The notes below the pieces were generated by a model. The model ran no database searches. It was not told the DNA's origin and worked only from the letters and a program-made list of their open reading frames with translations. Shown here piece after piece: positions 26,485 to 37,830 of a stretch of DNA of 64,000 bases. Position 1 is the stretch's first letter, and each line of letters begins with the position of its first letter. Origin of the DNA: Qipengyuania gelatinilytica (GTDB lineage: Bacteria; Pseudomonadota; Alphaproteobacteria; Sphingomonadales; Sphingomonadaceae); assembly GCF_019711315.1 (NCBI RefSeq), contig NZ_CP081294.1, positions 558,001 through 622,000 on the forward strand, given 5' to 3'. The position numbers and the translations under genes are program-made.

Positions 26485-27363
26485 CTAGTCGCTACGGCGG
26501 GACTGCGCAAGCGGGTGGCGCTCGTTGACCAGCTTCACGAGCCGCGCTGCGTCGACATGCGTGTAGATTTGCGTGGTCGCGATATCGGCATGACCTAGCA
26601 AGGTCTGAAGCGCGCGCAGGTCCGCCCCGCCCTCCAGCAGGTGCGTTGCAAAGGCATGGCGCAGAACGTGGGGGCTCAGCTTTTCAGGTGGGAGATCGGC
26701 CCGCACCGCGAGTTCTTTCAGCGTCTGGAACAATCTGACGCGCGAGAGATGCTTGGTGCGTGAGGGAAACAGCCATTGCGAACCGGTCGGTCGCACCGCC
26801 AGCCAGCGTGACAGAGCCTGCTTCGCGCGCTTGCTCACCGGGACGAGGCGGGCCTGCCCACCCTTGCCCGTAACCGTCAGGAACGGTTCGTCGCGAGGAA
26901 CTGCGGACATCGGCAGCGAGACGAGTTCGGTTGCGCGCAGTCCCGAGCCATAGAGCAGTTCGAGCATGGCCAGCATGCGAACCGATTCCGGCCGGTCGCT
27001 CTTTGCCTCTGCCTCTGCTTGCTGGAACAGCGCCTCCACCTGCGCATGGCCGAGAATTTTGGGCAGCGGCCTACGGGTCGTGGGACGCGGCAGCGCGTGG
27101 GTCGGATCATCCTCGCGCTCGCCCTCGTCCATCAGGAAGCCGAAGAACTGGCGCAGCGCGGAAATCTTGCGCGCCATGGTGGAAGGCGCGAGCGAGGACC
27201 AGCCCTGCCCCAGCTTGGCGAGCTGGGCCGGTGTAGCGTTCGCCAAGTCGCCCCCGAGCAGTTCCTCGGCCTGGTGCAGGTCCCGCCCGTAGGCCAGAAG
27301 GGTATTGCGCGCCGCTCCCCGCTCTGCGGCGAGCATGGCGAGGAAATCCTCGATATCGCTCAT
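26485..27363 (-). CDS. xerD: Tyrosine recombinase XerD
   Basis: This 292-aa recombinase contains all catalytic residues: Arg in 'YGSGLRATELVSL', Lys in 'VTGKGGQARLVP', 'HVLRHAFATHLL' (His and Arg), 'LLGHADIATTQIYTH' (His and nucleophile Tyr). The N-terminal SAM-like core-binding domain is complete. XerCD resolves chromosome dimers at dif. The core-gene neighbours (accA, aroKB) fit XerD and not a mobile integrase. Confidence 0.94.
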   Translation of the reverse strand: MSDIEDFLAMLAAERGAARNTLLAYGRDLHQAEELLGGDLANATPAQLAKLGQGWSSLAPSTMARKISALRQFFGFLMDEGEREDDPTHALPRPTTRRPLPKILGHAQVEALFQQAEAEAKSDRPESVRMLAMLELLYGSGLRATELVSLPMSAVPRDEPFLTVTGKGGQARLVPVSKRAKQALSRWLAVRPTGSQWLFPSRTKHLSRVRLFQTLKELAVRADLPPEKLSPHVLRHAFATHLLEGGADLRALQTLLGHADIATTQIYTHVDAARLVKLVNERHPLAQSRRSD

Positions 27364-27370
27364 GGCCCGA

Positions 27371-29218
27371 TCAGGCCCGCGCGACCGCCTCCGCGGCGAT
27401 CATCCGGGCTTCGGCATTGAGGCCGACGCGATTGAGTGCCGACACGATGTGATAGAGATGACGCGCGGTCATCTGGTCCCAGTTCGTGCCCTGCATGCCA
27501 AGTCCGGCGAGCATCACGACAAGCGCGCCGTTGTTGGCCTCGGCTGCCTTGTCGATCATGCGGGTCCATGCGGTCGGGGCGCGCAGGTTGACGCCCAGTC
27601 GCTCGCTATATTCAGCGATATTATCGGCATCGGTGCGGCCCAGACCCGCGAGCCCTGCTAGCAGCATCTTCGACTTGCGCTGGCCGGAAGATTCGTCGCC
27701 ATTCTCGAACGTGGCAAGCTGCCCGTCGGTCACCGCGACATCCTGCGGATTGGCGAGCGCCAGCAGCGCCCAGCCCACGCTTCCTTCTTCCACGACATCG
27801 GCCCAGCGCATCGCATCCCGATCGAGGCCTGCCGTCAGCATGGAAGCGATCAGCCGCGGGGCATCGTCCTCGAAATCATTGCTCGGCGTGAGGCGCGCGG
27901 AAGCATAGGCGGTCAGGACCAGTCCGGCATATTCGTCATCGCCCGACCAGACATCACGGATCGCTGCGAGACGGGCGCCGGCATCGGGGTCGACATAGGC
28001 GTCGCGCAGGCGGGCAGCGCGGGCGATTGCCGCATCGGCATCCTGCTGCTCTCCGCGGTCAGCATAGAGCTGCGAATAGAGGTCCACCATCGCAGCGGAA
28101 GAGAAGATGCCCGCCGCGGCTGCCAGGTCGGCACCGCGCAGGCGCTGCACAATTGGAAGCGCAGGCGTGCTGGCCCCTGCCTTGAGGTAATAAGGGCCGA
28201 GCTGTTCGAGCAGACCATCGGGAATCGGTTCGCCAAGCGCGTTGGCGAGCGCAAACCGCCAGGGGTTCATCGCCTCGATACCGTCCCATTCGATGGTGAC
28301 CGCGCGCCGGCCCTGCCCGGCGGCACCAGCGTAACGCTGCGCCAGCAGGACATCGATGCGGTCTTCTTCCGTACGGCTGAGCAGGCGGCGCAGTTCATTG
28401 TTCGCAGCGGTCGTTTCGCCTGCGTAGGCGGCACAAATACCCTCGAACATCTTCCACTGCACATCGTCGCGATCGGCTTGTCCGAGGCGCACGACAGGAC
28501 AGGCGCCGGTGATGTCCCCAGTCCCGACATAGGCGTCGAGCGCGGCTTCGGTCAGTTCGGAAGAATAGTCTGCCGTATCCACGTCCTGGACCAGCGCTCG
28601 GGCCGCGGAATGCTCGCCCATGGCGTTGAGCGCTGCGGCCCGCAGCGCGGCGAATTCGACCGGATTCATGCCTTCTGGCGCGGCAAGGCGGCTCGCGAGT
28701 GCGCGGCGCATGAGGATATGCCCCCAGCGCGAGACGAGCGGCTGACTGGTATTGGCCAGGGCAGCACGCACGATGGAAGCCGGCTGGCGGGCAAGCGAAG
28801 CGACCGGCAGTCCGCCTTCCCTTTCATCGATAATGCCGACCCGTTCGGTCGACCGGCGAGCCGCAGGAGGAATGTCGTAGCGCGGTTTGAGGCCCAGAAG
28901 ATCGTCGAGCTCGTCGACCGTCAGTTCTTCGAGTTCCTCTACCGATGGAATGTCCGACAGCGATACTCCGGAAGTATCGACCGGCCCGGGCGTGCTGGGG
29001 ATCGGCTGAACGACTTCGGAGCCCTGCGGCGGTGCCGGGGCCGTCGGATCGGCAGGAGCCGAGGGCGCGCTGGTCGCAGTCGGCACAGGCGCCGGTGTGG
29101 GCGTCGGCGCGGGCTGCCCGACGCCGGGAGGAAGAAGGCTTTCCGGAGCGCTCTGGGCCATGACCAGCGTAGAGCACAGCACAAGCGCGCCGCCTGCGAG
29201 GAGGTAAGCGCGCTTCAT
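27371..29218 (-). CDS. Secreted protein of unknown function with Pro/Ala/Thr-rich linker and helical repeats
   Basis: The 615-aa protein has a signal peptide ('MKRAYLLAGGALVLCSTLVM', cleavage after AQS or MAQ), then a linker of about 50 residues rich in Pro, Ala and Thr, and a long all-alpha region with many Ala- and Leu-rich helices that resembles TPR-type repeats without a clear consensus. It starts in ATGA overlap with the 46-aa frame upstream and ends 7 nt before xerD. I do not recognise a family; a periplasmic scaffold role is only a guess. Confidence 0.75.
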   Translation of the reverse strand: MKRAYLLAGGALVLCSTLVMAQSAPESLLPPGVGQPAPTPTPAPVPTATSAPSAPADPTAPAPPQGSEVVQPIPSTPGPVDTSGVSLSDIPSVEELEELTVDELDDLLGLKPRYDIPPAARRSTERVGIIDEREGGLPVASLARQPASIVRAALANTSQPLVSRWGHILMRRALASRLAAPEGMNPVEFAALRAAALNAMGEHSAARALVQDVDTADYSSELTEAALDAYVGTGDITGACPVVRLGQADRDDVQWKMFEGICAAYAGETTAANNELRRLLSRTEEDRIDVLLAQRYAGAAGQGRRAVTIEWDGIEAMNPWRFALANALGEPIPDGLLEQLGPYYLKAGASTPALPIVQRLRGADLAAAAGIFSSAAMVDLYSQLYADRGEQQDADAAIARAARLRDAYVDPDAGARLAAIRDVWSGDDEYAGLVLTAYASARLTPSNDFEDDAPRLIASMLTAGLDRDAMRWADVVEEGSVGWALLALANPQDVAVTDGQLATFENGDESSGQRKSKMLLAGLAGLGRTDADNIAEYSERLGVNLRAPTAWTRMIDKAAEANNGALVVMLAGLGMQGTNWDQMTARHLYHIVSALNRVGLNAEARMIAAEAVARA

Positions 29219-29355
29219 CGCAGCGACTCCGGCAATTCGACAGGTTCGGAAATGGTGCGCAACGGCTCTTCCCCGCCGTCGATCCAGGCGATGATCAGGA
29301 CAGCGAGGATGCCGAGGATGGCAATGCCTGCGATGCGCGAACGTTTGACGGCCAA
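29215..29355 (-). CDS. Small membrane protein, TTG start
   Basis: A 46-aa frame begins TTG 29355 with GGGGA 9-13 nt upstream. It encodes a basic start (LAVKRSR), one membrane helix 'IAGIAILGILAVLIIAW' and a polar tail 'DGGEEPLRTISEPVELPESLR' shortened here to its last residues. Its TGA overlaps the ATG of the 615-aa gene (ATGA), which is strong evidence that it is translated. N-in/C-out topology would put the tail in the periplasm beside the 615-aa protein. Confidence 0.6.
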   Translation of the reverse strand: MAVKRSRIAGIAILGILAVLIIAWIDGGEEPLRTISEPVELPESLR

Positions 29356-29425
29356 GTTTTTCGTATCCCCGGTGAACAATCCGATGCCTTGCCCGCGCCC
29401 TAGCGCATCTATAGGCCGAGCGGCA

Positions 29426-29995
29426 ATGAGCAACGCACACACTTCGACCGGTGAATTGGACCTTCCGGCGCTGGCAGGGCGTATCACGCGCCCGCTGGTG
29501 CTGGTCGGGCTGATGGGCGTGGGCAAGTCGACCATCGGCCGCAGGCTCGCCAATGCGCTCTCGCGCAGCTTCGTCGATGCCGACGAGGAAATCGAACGTG
29601 CCGCCGACCGATCGGTGAGCGAAATCTTCGAAGCCCATGGAGAGGCCTATTTCCGCGATGGCGAACGACGCGTGATCGCCCGGTTGATGGAAGAGGGTTA
29701 CGGCGTGATCGCAACCGGCGGTGGCGCCTTCGTCGACCAAGAGACCCGTGCGCTGGTGCTGGAAAAGGGCTTGGCGATCTGGCTCGATTGCGATCTCGAC
29801 ACGCTTGTCGAACGCACTTCACGCCGCGACACCCGCCCGCTCCTGAAGACGGGCGATCCGCGCGAGATCCTTTTCAACCTCAAGGAACAGCGCGGCCCTG
29901 CCTACTCGCAGGCGCAAATCCATGTCGTAACCGATGACGGACCGCACGAAGCGACCGTCGAACGCATCCTGCAGGAGCTCGACGCATGGCAGTAA
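29426..29995 (+). CDS. aroK: Shikimate kinase
   Basis: AroK phosphorylates shikimate at O3 with ATP. The 189-aa protein has Walker A 'LVGLMGVGKSTIGRRLA' near residues 24-40, the shikimate-binding 'DADEEIERAADRSVSEIF', 'YFRDGERRVI' and 'IATGGGAFVD', and the lid 'RRDTRPLLKT'. ATG 29426 gives the usual family length; the much longer upstream reading lies antisense to the 615-aa gene. It overlaps aroB by 10 bp. Confidence 0.96.
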   Translation: MSNAHTSTGELDLPALAGRITRPLVLVGLMGVGKSTIGRRLANALSRSFVDADEEIERAADRSVSEIFEAHGEAYFRDGERRVIARLMEEGYGVIATGGGAFVDQETRALVLEKGLAIWLDCDLDTLVERTSRRDTRPLLKTGDPREILFNLKEQRGPAYSQAQIHVVTDDGPHEATVERILQELDAWQ

Positions 29996-31095
29996 TCCCC
30001 GTCGATCTTGCGGGACGCAGCTACGAAGTGCGTGTCGGCACCGGCCTGCTCGCCAATGTGGCCGAGGAAGCAGCCCCCTTCCTGCGCAAGACCCGCGTGC
30101 CGATCGTGGCCGATGCCAATGCACGCCAACATTGGGGCGAAGCGCTCGCCCGATCGCTCGAGGCAGCAGGCAAGGAGCCGCGCTGGTACGATGTCGAACC
30201 GGGCGAAGGATCGAAAAGCTGGGACAGCCTCGCACGACTGACCGACTGGCTGCTTTCCGAAGGTGTCGAGCGCGGGGATCACGTGCTGGCCCTTGGCGGC
30301 GGCGTTGTCGGCGATCTCACCGGATTTGCCTGCGCCATCCTCAAGCGCGGCTGCGGATTCGTGCAATTGCCCACGACCCTGCTGGCTCAGGTAGACAGCT
30401 CGGTCGGTGGAAAGACCGCAATCAATACCCCTGCGGGCAAGAACCTGATTGGCGCGTTCCACCAGCCCTCTCTGGTGCTGGCCGATCTCGATGCGCTGTC
30501 CACCCTTCCCCCGCGAGAATTGCGGGCGGGCTATGCCGAGGTGCTGAAATACGGCGTTCTGGGCGACGCAGGCTTTTTCGAATGGCTCGAAGGCGAAGGC
30601 GGCAATGTCGTCGCGCTCCAGCCGGAACCGCTCGAACGGGCAGTTGCGAACAGCGTGGCAGCCAAGGCGCGGATCGTCGCAGAGGACGAGCGCGAGACCA
30701 GCGGCGCGCGCGCCCTTCTCAACCTCGGCCACACCTTCGGCCATGCGCTCGAAGCCGAGACGGGCTTCTCCGATCGCCTCCTTCATGGAGAGGCCGTGGC
30801 GCTGGGCATGGTTCTGGCGGCCCGCTATTCCGCACGGCGCGGCGAACTGTCGCTGGACGATGCGGCCCGCGTGACGCGTGCAGTGGATGCTGCGGGATTA
30901 CCTGCCGAAATTTCCGCGCTCGGCCTCGATTGCGACGGACGCAAGCTCGCCGATCACATGCTCCACGACAAGAAGATGGACGCGGGCACCCTGCCCTTCA
31001 TCCTGCTGCGCGGCATTGGCGAGGCATGGTTGGCGCGCGATGTCGACATGGCCGACATTGCGGCCTTCCTCGACGAAGAGCTTCAGGCGCATTAG
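29986..31095 (+). CDS. aroB: 3-dehydroquinate synthase
   Basis: AroB converts DAHP to 3-dehydroquinate using NAD and zinc. The 369-aa protein has 'VLALGGGVVGDLTGFAC', 'QLPTTLLAQVDSSVGGKTAI', 'RELRAGYAEVLKYG' and the zinc site 'LNLGHTFGHALEAETGF' with His residues, then 'HGEAVALGM'. The start overlaps aroK, a standard pairing in bacteria. Confidence 0.97.
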   Translation: MAVIPVDLAGRSYEVRVGTGLLANVAEEAAPFLRKTRVPIVADANARQHWGEALARSLEAAGKEPRWYDVEPGEGSKSWDSLARLTDWLLSEGVERGDHVLALGGGVVGDLTGFACAILKRGCGFVQLPTTLLAQVDSSVGGKTAINTPAGKNLIGAFHQPSLVLADLDALSTLPPRELRAGYAEVLKYGVLGDAGFFEWLEGEGGNVVALQPEPLERAVANSVAAKARIVAEDERETSGARALLNLGHTFGHALEAETGFSDRLLHGEAVALGMVLAARYSARRGELSLDDAARVTRAVDAAGLPAEISALGLDCDGRKLADHMLHDKKMDAGTLPFILLRGIGEAWLARDVDMADIAAFLDEELQAH

Positions 31096-31106
31096 TCTTA
31101 GCGCCC

Positions 31107-31883
31107 ATGACGCGCTTTATCGACCTGTCCATCCCGATCACCAACGATGTCGTCTCCGACCCGGAGGTGATGCGGCCCAAGATCCAGTACATGACCCACG
31201 AGAACACGTGGGAGCAGATCGCCATGTTCTTCCCGGGGCTTGAGAAGTCCGATTTGCCGGATGGCGAAGGCTGGGCGGTCGAAATGCTCGAACTTTCGAC
31301 CCACAACGGCACCCATATGGATGCGCCGTGGCACTACCATTCGACCACAGATGACGGCGCCAGCCCCGCACCGAGCATCGACGAGGCTCCGCTCGACCGG
31401 TTCTTCCGGCCGGGAGTGAAGCTCGATTTCAGTCATTTGCCGCACGGCCACGTGGTGAGCGCTGCGGAGGTAGAAGAGGCATTCGACAGGATCGGCTACG
31501 ACCTTCAGCCTCTCGACATCGTGCTGGTGCAGTCGGGCGCTATCTACGGCACCGAGAATTTCACCGACCAGGGCGTAGGCCTCGGCGCGGAAGCGACCCT
31601 GTGGCTGACCGAGCGCGGTGTGGAAGTGGTCGGTACCGATGCATGGAGTTGGGATGCCCCCTTCAGCCACACGGCAAAGCGCTGGGCGGAGAACCGCGAT
31701 CCGGCCATTATCTGGGAAGGTCATAAGGCCGGCCGCATCCGGCCCTATTACCAGATCGAGAAGCTCACCAACCTCGAAAGCCTGCCGTCACATGGTTTCA
31801 CCTTCAGCTGCTTTCCCGTGAAGATCGAGCGGGCAAGTGCGGGGTGGATTCGCGCAGTGGCGATGCTAGAAGGCATTGCATGA
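31107..31883 (+). CDS. Cyclase-family metal-dependent hydrolase (kynurenine formamidase-like)
   Basis: This 258-aa protein has the PF04199-type motif H-x-G-T-H-x-D-x-P-x-H as 'THNGTHMDAPWHYH' near residue 70, which binds a divalent metal. Family members open cyclic amides or esters, for example N-formylkynurenine or isatin. No tryptophan-catabolic neighbour is present, so the substrate is open. It starts 11 nt after aroB and overlaps the next gene by 4 bp. Confidence 0.85.
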   Translation: MTRFIDLSIPITNDVVSDPEVMRPKIQYMTHENTWEQIAMFFPGLEKSDLPDGEGWAVEMLELSTHNGTHMDAPWHYHSTTDDGASPAPSIDEAPLDRFFRPGVKLDFSHLPHGHVVSAAEVEEAFDRIGYDLQPLDIVLVQSGAIYGTENFTDQGVGLGAEATLWLTERGVEVVGTDAWSWDAPFSHTAKRWAENRDPAIIWEGHKAGRIRPYYQIEKLTNLESLPSHGFTFSCFPVKIERASAGWIRAVAMLEGIA

Positions 31884-32317
31884 AAAGGATTTTCTTGAGT
31901 GCCGCGCTTGCCGCGGTCGCCGTACCGAGCATGGCCCAGGACACCACTCGTGAAATCGTGTCCAAACCCGATGCCGCAGATTTCGCCCGTGCCGAAGCAG
32001 CAGTCGCACCGATTATCGCGCTTATCGAAGCGGAGAAAATGCAGGAAGCGATCCATGCTGCGGCCAGCGGCAGCCCGCTATTCGCGTCGAAGGGCGCCGA
32101 GCTCACCTCACTCGGCGGGCAGGCACGCAACGCTGTCGATATCTACGGACCGGTAGAGCGGTGCATCCTGCAATCGCGGGACTACACGACGGAACTGCGG
32201 TTCCATCTCAATTACGTCTGCCAGCATCGCGATCTGCTGATCCAGTGGAAGTTCAACGTCGATGAACTGCCGGGTGGACTGACCATCACCAACGTGAGCT
32301 TCTCGGATACGTTCTGA
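31880..32317 (+). CDS. Secreted protein of unknown function
   Basis: The 145-aa protein starts in ATGA overlap with the cyclase gene. It has a signal peptide ('MKRIFLSAALAAVAVPSMAQ', cleavage after MAQ) and a small mature domain with two Cys (near residues 95 and 114) that could be bridged, ending in a beta-rich stretch 'GGLTITNVSFSDTF'. I do not recognise it. Coupling to the cyclase gene suggests co-expression with the aroKB unit. Confidence 0.7.
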   Translation: MKRIFLSAALAAVAVPSMAQDTTREIVSKPDAADFARAEAAVAPIIALIEAEKMQEAIHAAASGSPLFASKGAELTSLGGQARNAVDIYGPVERCILQSRDYTTELRFHLNYVCQHRDLLIQWKFNVDELPGGLTITNVSFSDTF

Positions 32318-32349
32318 CCTGACCGCCAGCCTTGGGAAGGCCGCGCGAA

Positions 32350-32607
32350 TTAGCTCGCGCGTGCCTTCAGCTGGGTGACCTTGCCAGCGCCATGCGGCTG
32401 GTATTCGGCCATCATCGTGTCGTGTTCGGCAAAAAGACGTTCAATCTCGCTGCGGCGGTCGAGCAGCATCTGTGCGATGCCCGGCGCAAGACTGTCGCCT
32501 TCGCCGATCTTTCCCAGAATGCCAGCGAGGTCGCTGATCGTCGCGTCTTCGGGGGTCTTGTAATAATTGCCCCTGGTATCGAAGAACCCTGTTCCCCTGT
32601 GTGCCAT
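32350..32607 (-). CDS. Small protein of unknown function
   Basis: This 85-aa protein ('MAHRGTGFFDTRGNYYKTPE' at the N-terminus) has no membrane helix or signal. The start has a clear AGGAG ribosome site 6 nt upstream. The sequence is acidic-helical in the middle and ends basic. It is convergent with the previous gene and separated from pccA by 196 bp. Confidence 0.7.
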   Translation of the reverse strand: MAHRGTGFFDTRGNYYKTPEDATISDLAGILGKIGEGDSLAPGIAQMLLDRRSEIERLFAEHDTMMAEYQPHGAGKVTQLKARAS

Positions 32608-32752
32608 AATTTGCTCCTGCTTCAGTGTTTCCGAAGCGACTCGAAGACAGGAATTATCACCGCACGGGCCAATTCTTAAAAGTGCATTTACCTTGAATCG
32701 CGACTGAAGCCGCGAATTCGCAAGATTCGAAAAGGTCCGGAAACACGCAATT

Positions 32753-32779
32753 GCGCGGCGATTTGGTTAATCGCCGCGC
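32753..32779 (-). terminator. Hairpin after pccA
   Basis: A perfect 11-bp stem GCGCGGCGATT / AATCGCCGCGC with a 5-nt loop lies 25 nt beyond the pccA stop. On the minus strand the tail is CAATTGCGTGTTT, only weakly T-rich; on the plus strand CGCGCTTTTCG follows. Confidence 0.5.
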
Positions 32780-32803
32780 GCGCTTTTCGATTCTGAAATA
32801 AAC

Positions 32804-34870
<2,067 letters not shown>

Positions 34871-34947
34871 TCGGGCCTCCGAAAGGCAGGTGTACAAACG
34901 TATGCACGCCCATGCCGTAGCGGAGGCCCGGTATCAAGGCAGATGCC

Positions 34948-35382
34948 TCAATCGCGGTCGATATGACCGATATGGCGCTGTTGACGCGCGATCAGGGAAT
35001 CGAATTCTTCCCAGATGGCTTTCGCCTTGTCCTCGCCGCCTGCCTGGCGGATAAACTCGGCTTCCCACTTCTTGCCTTCGGGGTTTTCACTCCAGCCCAT
35101 GGCAGCGATGCCCTGTCGCATCGGCAGGGCGACGATCGAATCCCATTCGCCGGTAGCCATGTGGAAATCGATCACGCCGCTCTGCCCGAGAGCTTCATCG
35201 ACCTTCTGGAACATCTCGATGATCTCATGAGCACGTTCGCCCTTGCCCGGTTTCCACTTCATCAAGTTGATCCGGTACCAGTCGAGCTCTGCCAGTACGG
35301 GTTCTTCGTGATTGTCTGCAAATGCCGGCGCTGCCGGAATTGCAAGGCCGATTGCGGCCACAGCGAGTACAAGCTTCTTCAT
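34948..35382 (-). CDS. Secreted protein of unknown function
   Basis: This 144-aa protein has a signal peptide ('MKKLVLAVAAIGLAIPAAPA', cleavage after AFA near residue 22). The mature part is Trp-rich and helical ('LDWYRINLMKWKPGKGERAH', 'IAAMGWSENPEGKKWEAEF') and might adopt a dimeric alpha/beta-barrel ('NIPSNAP/ABM-like') fold, but that is a guess. ATG 35382 has AGGGGAG. It is in the same direction as pccA, 77 bp upstream of it. Confidence 0.7.
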   Translation of the reverse strand: MKKLVLAVAAIGLAIPAAPAFADNHEEPVLAELDWYRINLMKWKPGKGERAHEIIEMFQKVDEALGQSGVIDFHMATGEWDSIVALPMRQGIAAMGWSENPEGKKWEAEFIRQAGGEDKAKAIWEEFDSLIARQQRHIGHIDRD

Positions 35383-35516
35383 ACAGTCCACTCCCCTGTA
35401 AAGGAACGCGACCCCGAGAAGCGACCCGGAACCCGATCCTTGATTGGGATCGGAACAAGGGGGAAAACAGGCTTCAGAAGCGATAAAGTCAATTGCCCAT
35501 GGCCGGGGCAGGAGGG

Positions 35517-36302
35517 TTACTCCCGATGCGCCACATAGCCTGCCAGCGCGTGGGCATAGGCCTGTGCGCCGCGGCGGCCGCCTTCGCCTTCGAGCAGCGA
35601 GGTGACGGCAGTGGCGAGACGCTGCTGGTTCTCGTGTGAAAGTTCGCCCAGCGGCGAGACATAAATGCCGATGGTGAAGAGGATCGCGTTGGTTTCCGAA
35701 AGGCGGCGCAGGGTTTGCCGTTCGGAGCGCACGAACAGGGTCTCGCCTGCATTGTTGGGCGTGACATGGGCGAAAGCTTGCTCGGGCGGCCCGGCCACCC
35801 AACGCTTCTCGCCAGTGGCGGCGATGAACCAGTTGCAGCGCCCGTAGATTGCGCCCGGTTTGAGCTTGGCCATGAAATGATCGACCCCGCTCGCAAGCTG
35901 CTCCTCATAGCCCTGGATCGGCGCATGAAGTGCGCGCAAGGGGAGGCCCATCTTGTCGGCGGGCGTCCAGTCGGAAGGCCATGCGACGGCTGCGCCGACA
36001 ACGCGATATTGATCTTCACCGGGACGCAAAGTGAGGAGGCACATGTCCTCGTGATGCGCTGCGGCGGCTTCGGGCAGGCCGCCGGTGAGGCCAAGCATGG
36101 CGGCAAGTTCTGCCCCCGCAGCGTCACCCTCGGAAGAGGTCTTGATGCCTTCAGGAAAGTCCTCGAACCCCGCCGCGCGCGCAGCAAGGTCGGGATCGGG
36201 CTGGAGCCATGCCCCCTCGTCCAGCTTGGCGAGCCCCATCTTCAGCACGCCGCCCCCCCGCGCCTTGCGCAGCAACGCGTCGACGGAGAAGCCAAGCCTC
36301 AC
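35517..36302 (-). CDS. DUF3445 protein, heme-dependent oxidative N-demethylase-like
   Basis: The 261-aa protein matches the DUF3445 family: '[20 protein letters not shown]', '[17 protein letters not shown]', '[14 protein letters not shown]', '[12 protein letters not shown]' and '[14 protein letters not shown]'. Members with heme act on methylated amines. GTG 36302 overlaps the bioB stop as GTGA with GGAG upstream, so it is coupled to bioB. A long same-frame extension into bioB is not real. Why it follows biotin synthase is unclear. Confidence 0.8.
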   Translation of the reverse strand: MRLGFSVDALLRKARGGGVLKMGLAKLDEGAWLQPDPDLAARAAGFEDFPEGIKTSSEGDAAGAELAAMLGLTGGLPEAAAAHHEDMCLLTLRPGEDQYRVVGAAVAWPSDWTPADKMGLPLRALHAPIQGYEEQLASGVDHFMAKLKPGAIYGRCNWFIAATGEKRWVAGPPEQAFAHVTPNNAGETLFVRSERQTLRRLSETNAILFTIGIYVSPLGELSHENQQRLATAVTSLLEGEGGRRGAQAYAHALAGYVAHRE

Positions 36303-37309
36303 TCGGCAGGCTCCGCCACCCTGCACGCCCGCATCGGCTCTTCCTGCGCCAGCGCCGTCAGCCCCAGCTTCGCAAACAGCGCCGCGTCGCTGTCGTCGCC
36401 TGCGTTCGGAGCGGTCAGCAGCTTGTCGCCGGTGAAGATCGAGTTCGCGCCCGCCATGAAGCACAGCGCCTGCGTGGCTTCGCTCATGCTCTCGCGCCCC
36501 GCCGACAGCCGCACCATGCTCATCGGCATGGTGATACGCGACACCGCCACGGTGCGGACGAATTCGATATCGTCGATCTTGGCGAGTGGTGTGTCGGCCA
36601 GCATGTCGTCCAGCACCGTCCCCTTGACCGGCACCAGCGCGTTGACCGGCACGCTTTCGGGATGGCGCTCCAGCGTGGCGAGCGTGTGGACGAAGCCCAC
36701 CCGATCCTCGCGCGTTTCGCCCATGCCCACGATCCCGCCGCTGCACACATTGATGCCCGCATCGCGCACGTTCTGCAGCGTATCGAGCCGGTCCTGGTAA
36801 TTGCGGGTCGATATCACGCGCTCGTAATATTCGGGGCCCGTGTCGACATTGTGGTTGTAGTAATCGAGACCTGCTTCTTTCAGCATATCCGCCTGCTTCG
36901 GCGTCAGCATGCCCAATGTCATGCAGGTCTCCAGCCCCATGGCGCGCACGCCCTTCACGATCTCGACGATCGCGGGCATGTCGCGGTCCTTGGGATTGCG
37001 CCACGCCGCGCCCATGCAGAAACGCTGGGAGCCTGAATCCTTGGCCTGCGCCGCGCGCTGGAGGACCGATTGCACCTCCATCAGCTTGGTCGCCTCGACC
37101 CCGCTATCGGCTTTCACGGACTGCGAACAATAGCCGCAATCCTCCGGACACCCGCCGGTCTTGATCGACAGCAGCGTGCAGAGCTGGATCTGCTCGGGCG
37201 GATGAAACTCGCGGTGGATGGTGGCGGCTTGGAACAGCAGTTCGGTAAAGGGAAGGTCGAACAGCCCCGCGATTTCCTCGCCGGTCCAGTCGGTGCGGAT
37301 TTGGGTCAT
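36299..37309 (-). CDS. bioB: Biotin synthase
   Basis: BioB is the radical-SAM enzyme that inserts sulfur into dethiobiotin. The 336-aa protein has the cluster motif CxxxCxxC in '[15 protein letters not shown]' (about residues 50-64), '[10 protein letters not shown]', '[12 protein letters not shown]', '[10 protein letters not shown]' and the [2Fe-2S] Cys/Arg residues. ATG 37309 overlaps the preceding stop (ATGA). No other bio genes are in the window. Its place within a biotin-dependent carboxylase block links cofactor supply to demand. Confidence 0.97.
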   Translation of the reverse strand: MTQIRTDWTGEEIAGLFDLPFTELLFQAATIHREFHPPEQIQLCTLLSIKTGGCPEDCGYCSQSVKADSGVEATKLMEVQSVLQRAAQAKDSGSQRFCMGAAWRNPKDRDMPAIVEIVKGVRAMGLETCMTLGMLTPKQADMLKEAGLDYYNHNVDTGPEYYERVISTRNYQDRLDTLQNVRDAGINVCSGGIVGMGETREDRVGFVHTLATLERHPESVPVNALVPVKGTVLDDMLADTPLAKIDDIEFVRTVAVSRITMPMSMVRLSAGRESMSEATQALCFMAGANSIFTGDKLLTAPNAGDDSDAALFAKLGLTALAQEEPMRACRVAEPAE

Positions 37310-37830
37310 TGAACCTCGAATTGTGCTTCGTAAGAGCGAAAGATGGTTTGCAAATTGCTTAGGCGATTGCCGATAAGGCGAGCGTTGCAAAGCCAGTAGT
37401 TGGCACTCGCTCCCCATCCACCGCGTGAATCACGCGCTTCCAAGGAGCATTGATGATTGCGGTACAATTCCCAAGCGCGCTGCGATTCCATGAGGTCGGT
37501 GACGATATCGGTGCCATCGCATTGCGGACTACTTTCAGTGTCAGCGGTAGCTGAGCATCTCGAAATTTCTTCCTTGGAGATGAGCATGGCAACCTGCTCG
37601 TATTTGCGAACCGACATGGCCAGCTGGGCTTCCGCGCGTTTCGAAAGAGCTTGCGCGCAATTGAATTCATTGGGGTAGGCGTCGTTCGCACAAAAATGAG
37701 CCGCTTTTGAATACTGCTGCCCGACCGACAACCCCTCGTCGGCAAAGATGGCTTGGACACCGTCTTCGGCCAAGGCTGGAGGTCCGATCAGCAATGCTGA
37801 TGCAGCCATGAGCAACGATAGTTTCTTCAC
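37306..37830 (-). CDS. Secreted LprI-like (DUF1311) protein, lysozyme-inhibitor-like
   Basis: This 174-aa protein has a signal peptide ('[20 protein letters not shown]', cleavage after ALA) and a C-terminal DUF1311 pattern: '[20 protein letters not shown]', then a Cys in '[20 protein letters not shown]'. LprI of mycobacteria inhibits lysozyme; for most members the role is unknown. GTG 37830 overlaps the scpA stop and its own stop overlaps bioB, so translation is coupled on both sides. It is an odd periplasmic member of a cytosolic enzyme block. Confidence 0.75.
   Translation of the reverse strand: MKKLSLLMAASALLIGPPALAEDGVQAIFADEGLSVGQQYSKAAHFCANDAYPNEFNCAQALSKRAEAQLAMSVRKYEQVAMLISKEEISRCSATADTESSPQCDGTDIVTDLMESQRAWELYRNHQCSLEARDSRGGWGASANYWLCNARLIGNRLSNLQTIFRSYEAQFEVQ

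Noticed and set aside
26485..27363. Phage-type integrase next to a tRNA (genomic island)
   Set aside because: The protein is XerD among core genes, 3.7 kb from tRNA-Arg, with no direct repeats or mobile genes nearby.
35517..37004. 495-codon reading of the DUF3445 gene that extends across bioB
   Set aside because: Only the last 261 codons look like a protein. The extension is an out-of-frame shadow of bioB, and a GTGA start at 36302 explains the gene.
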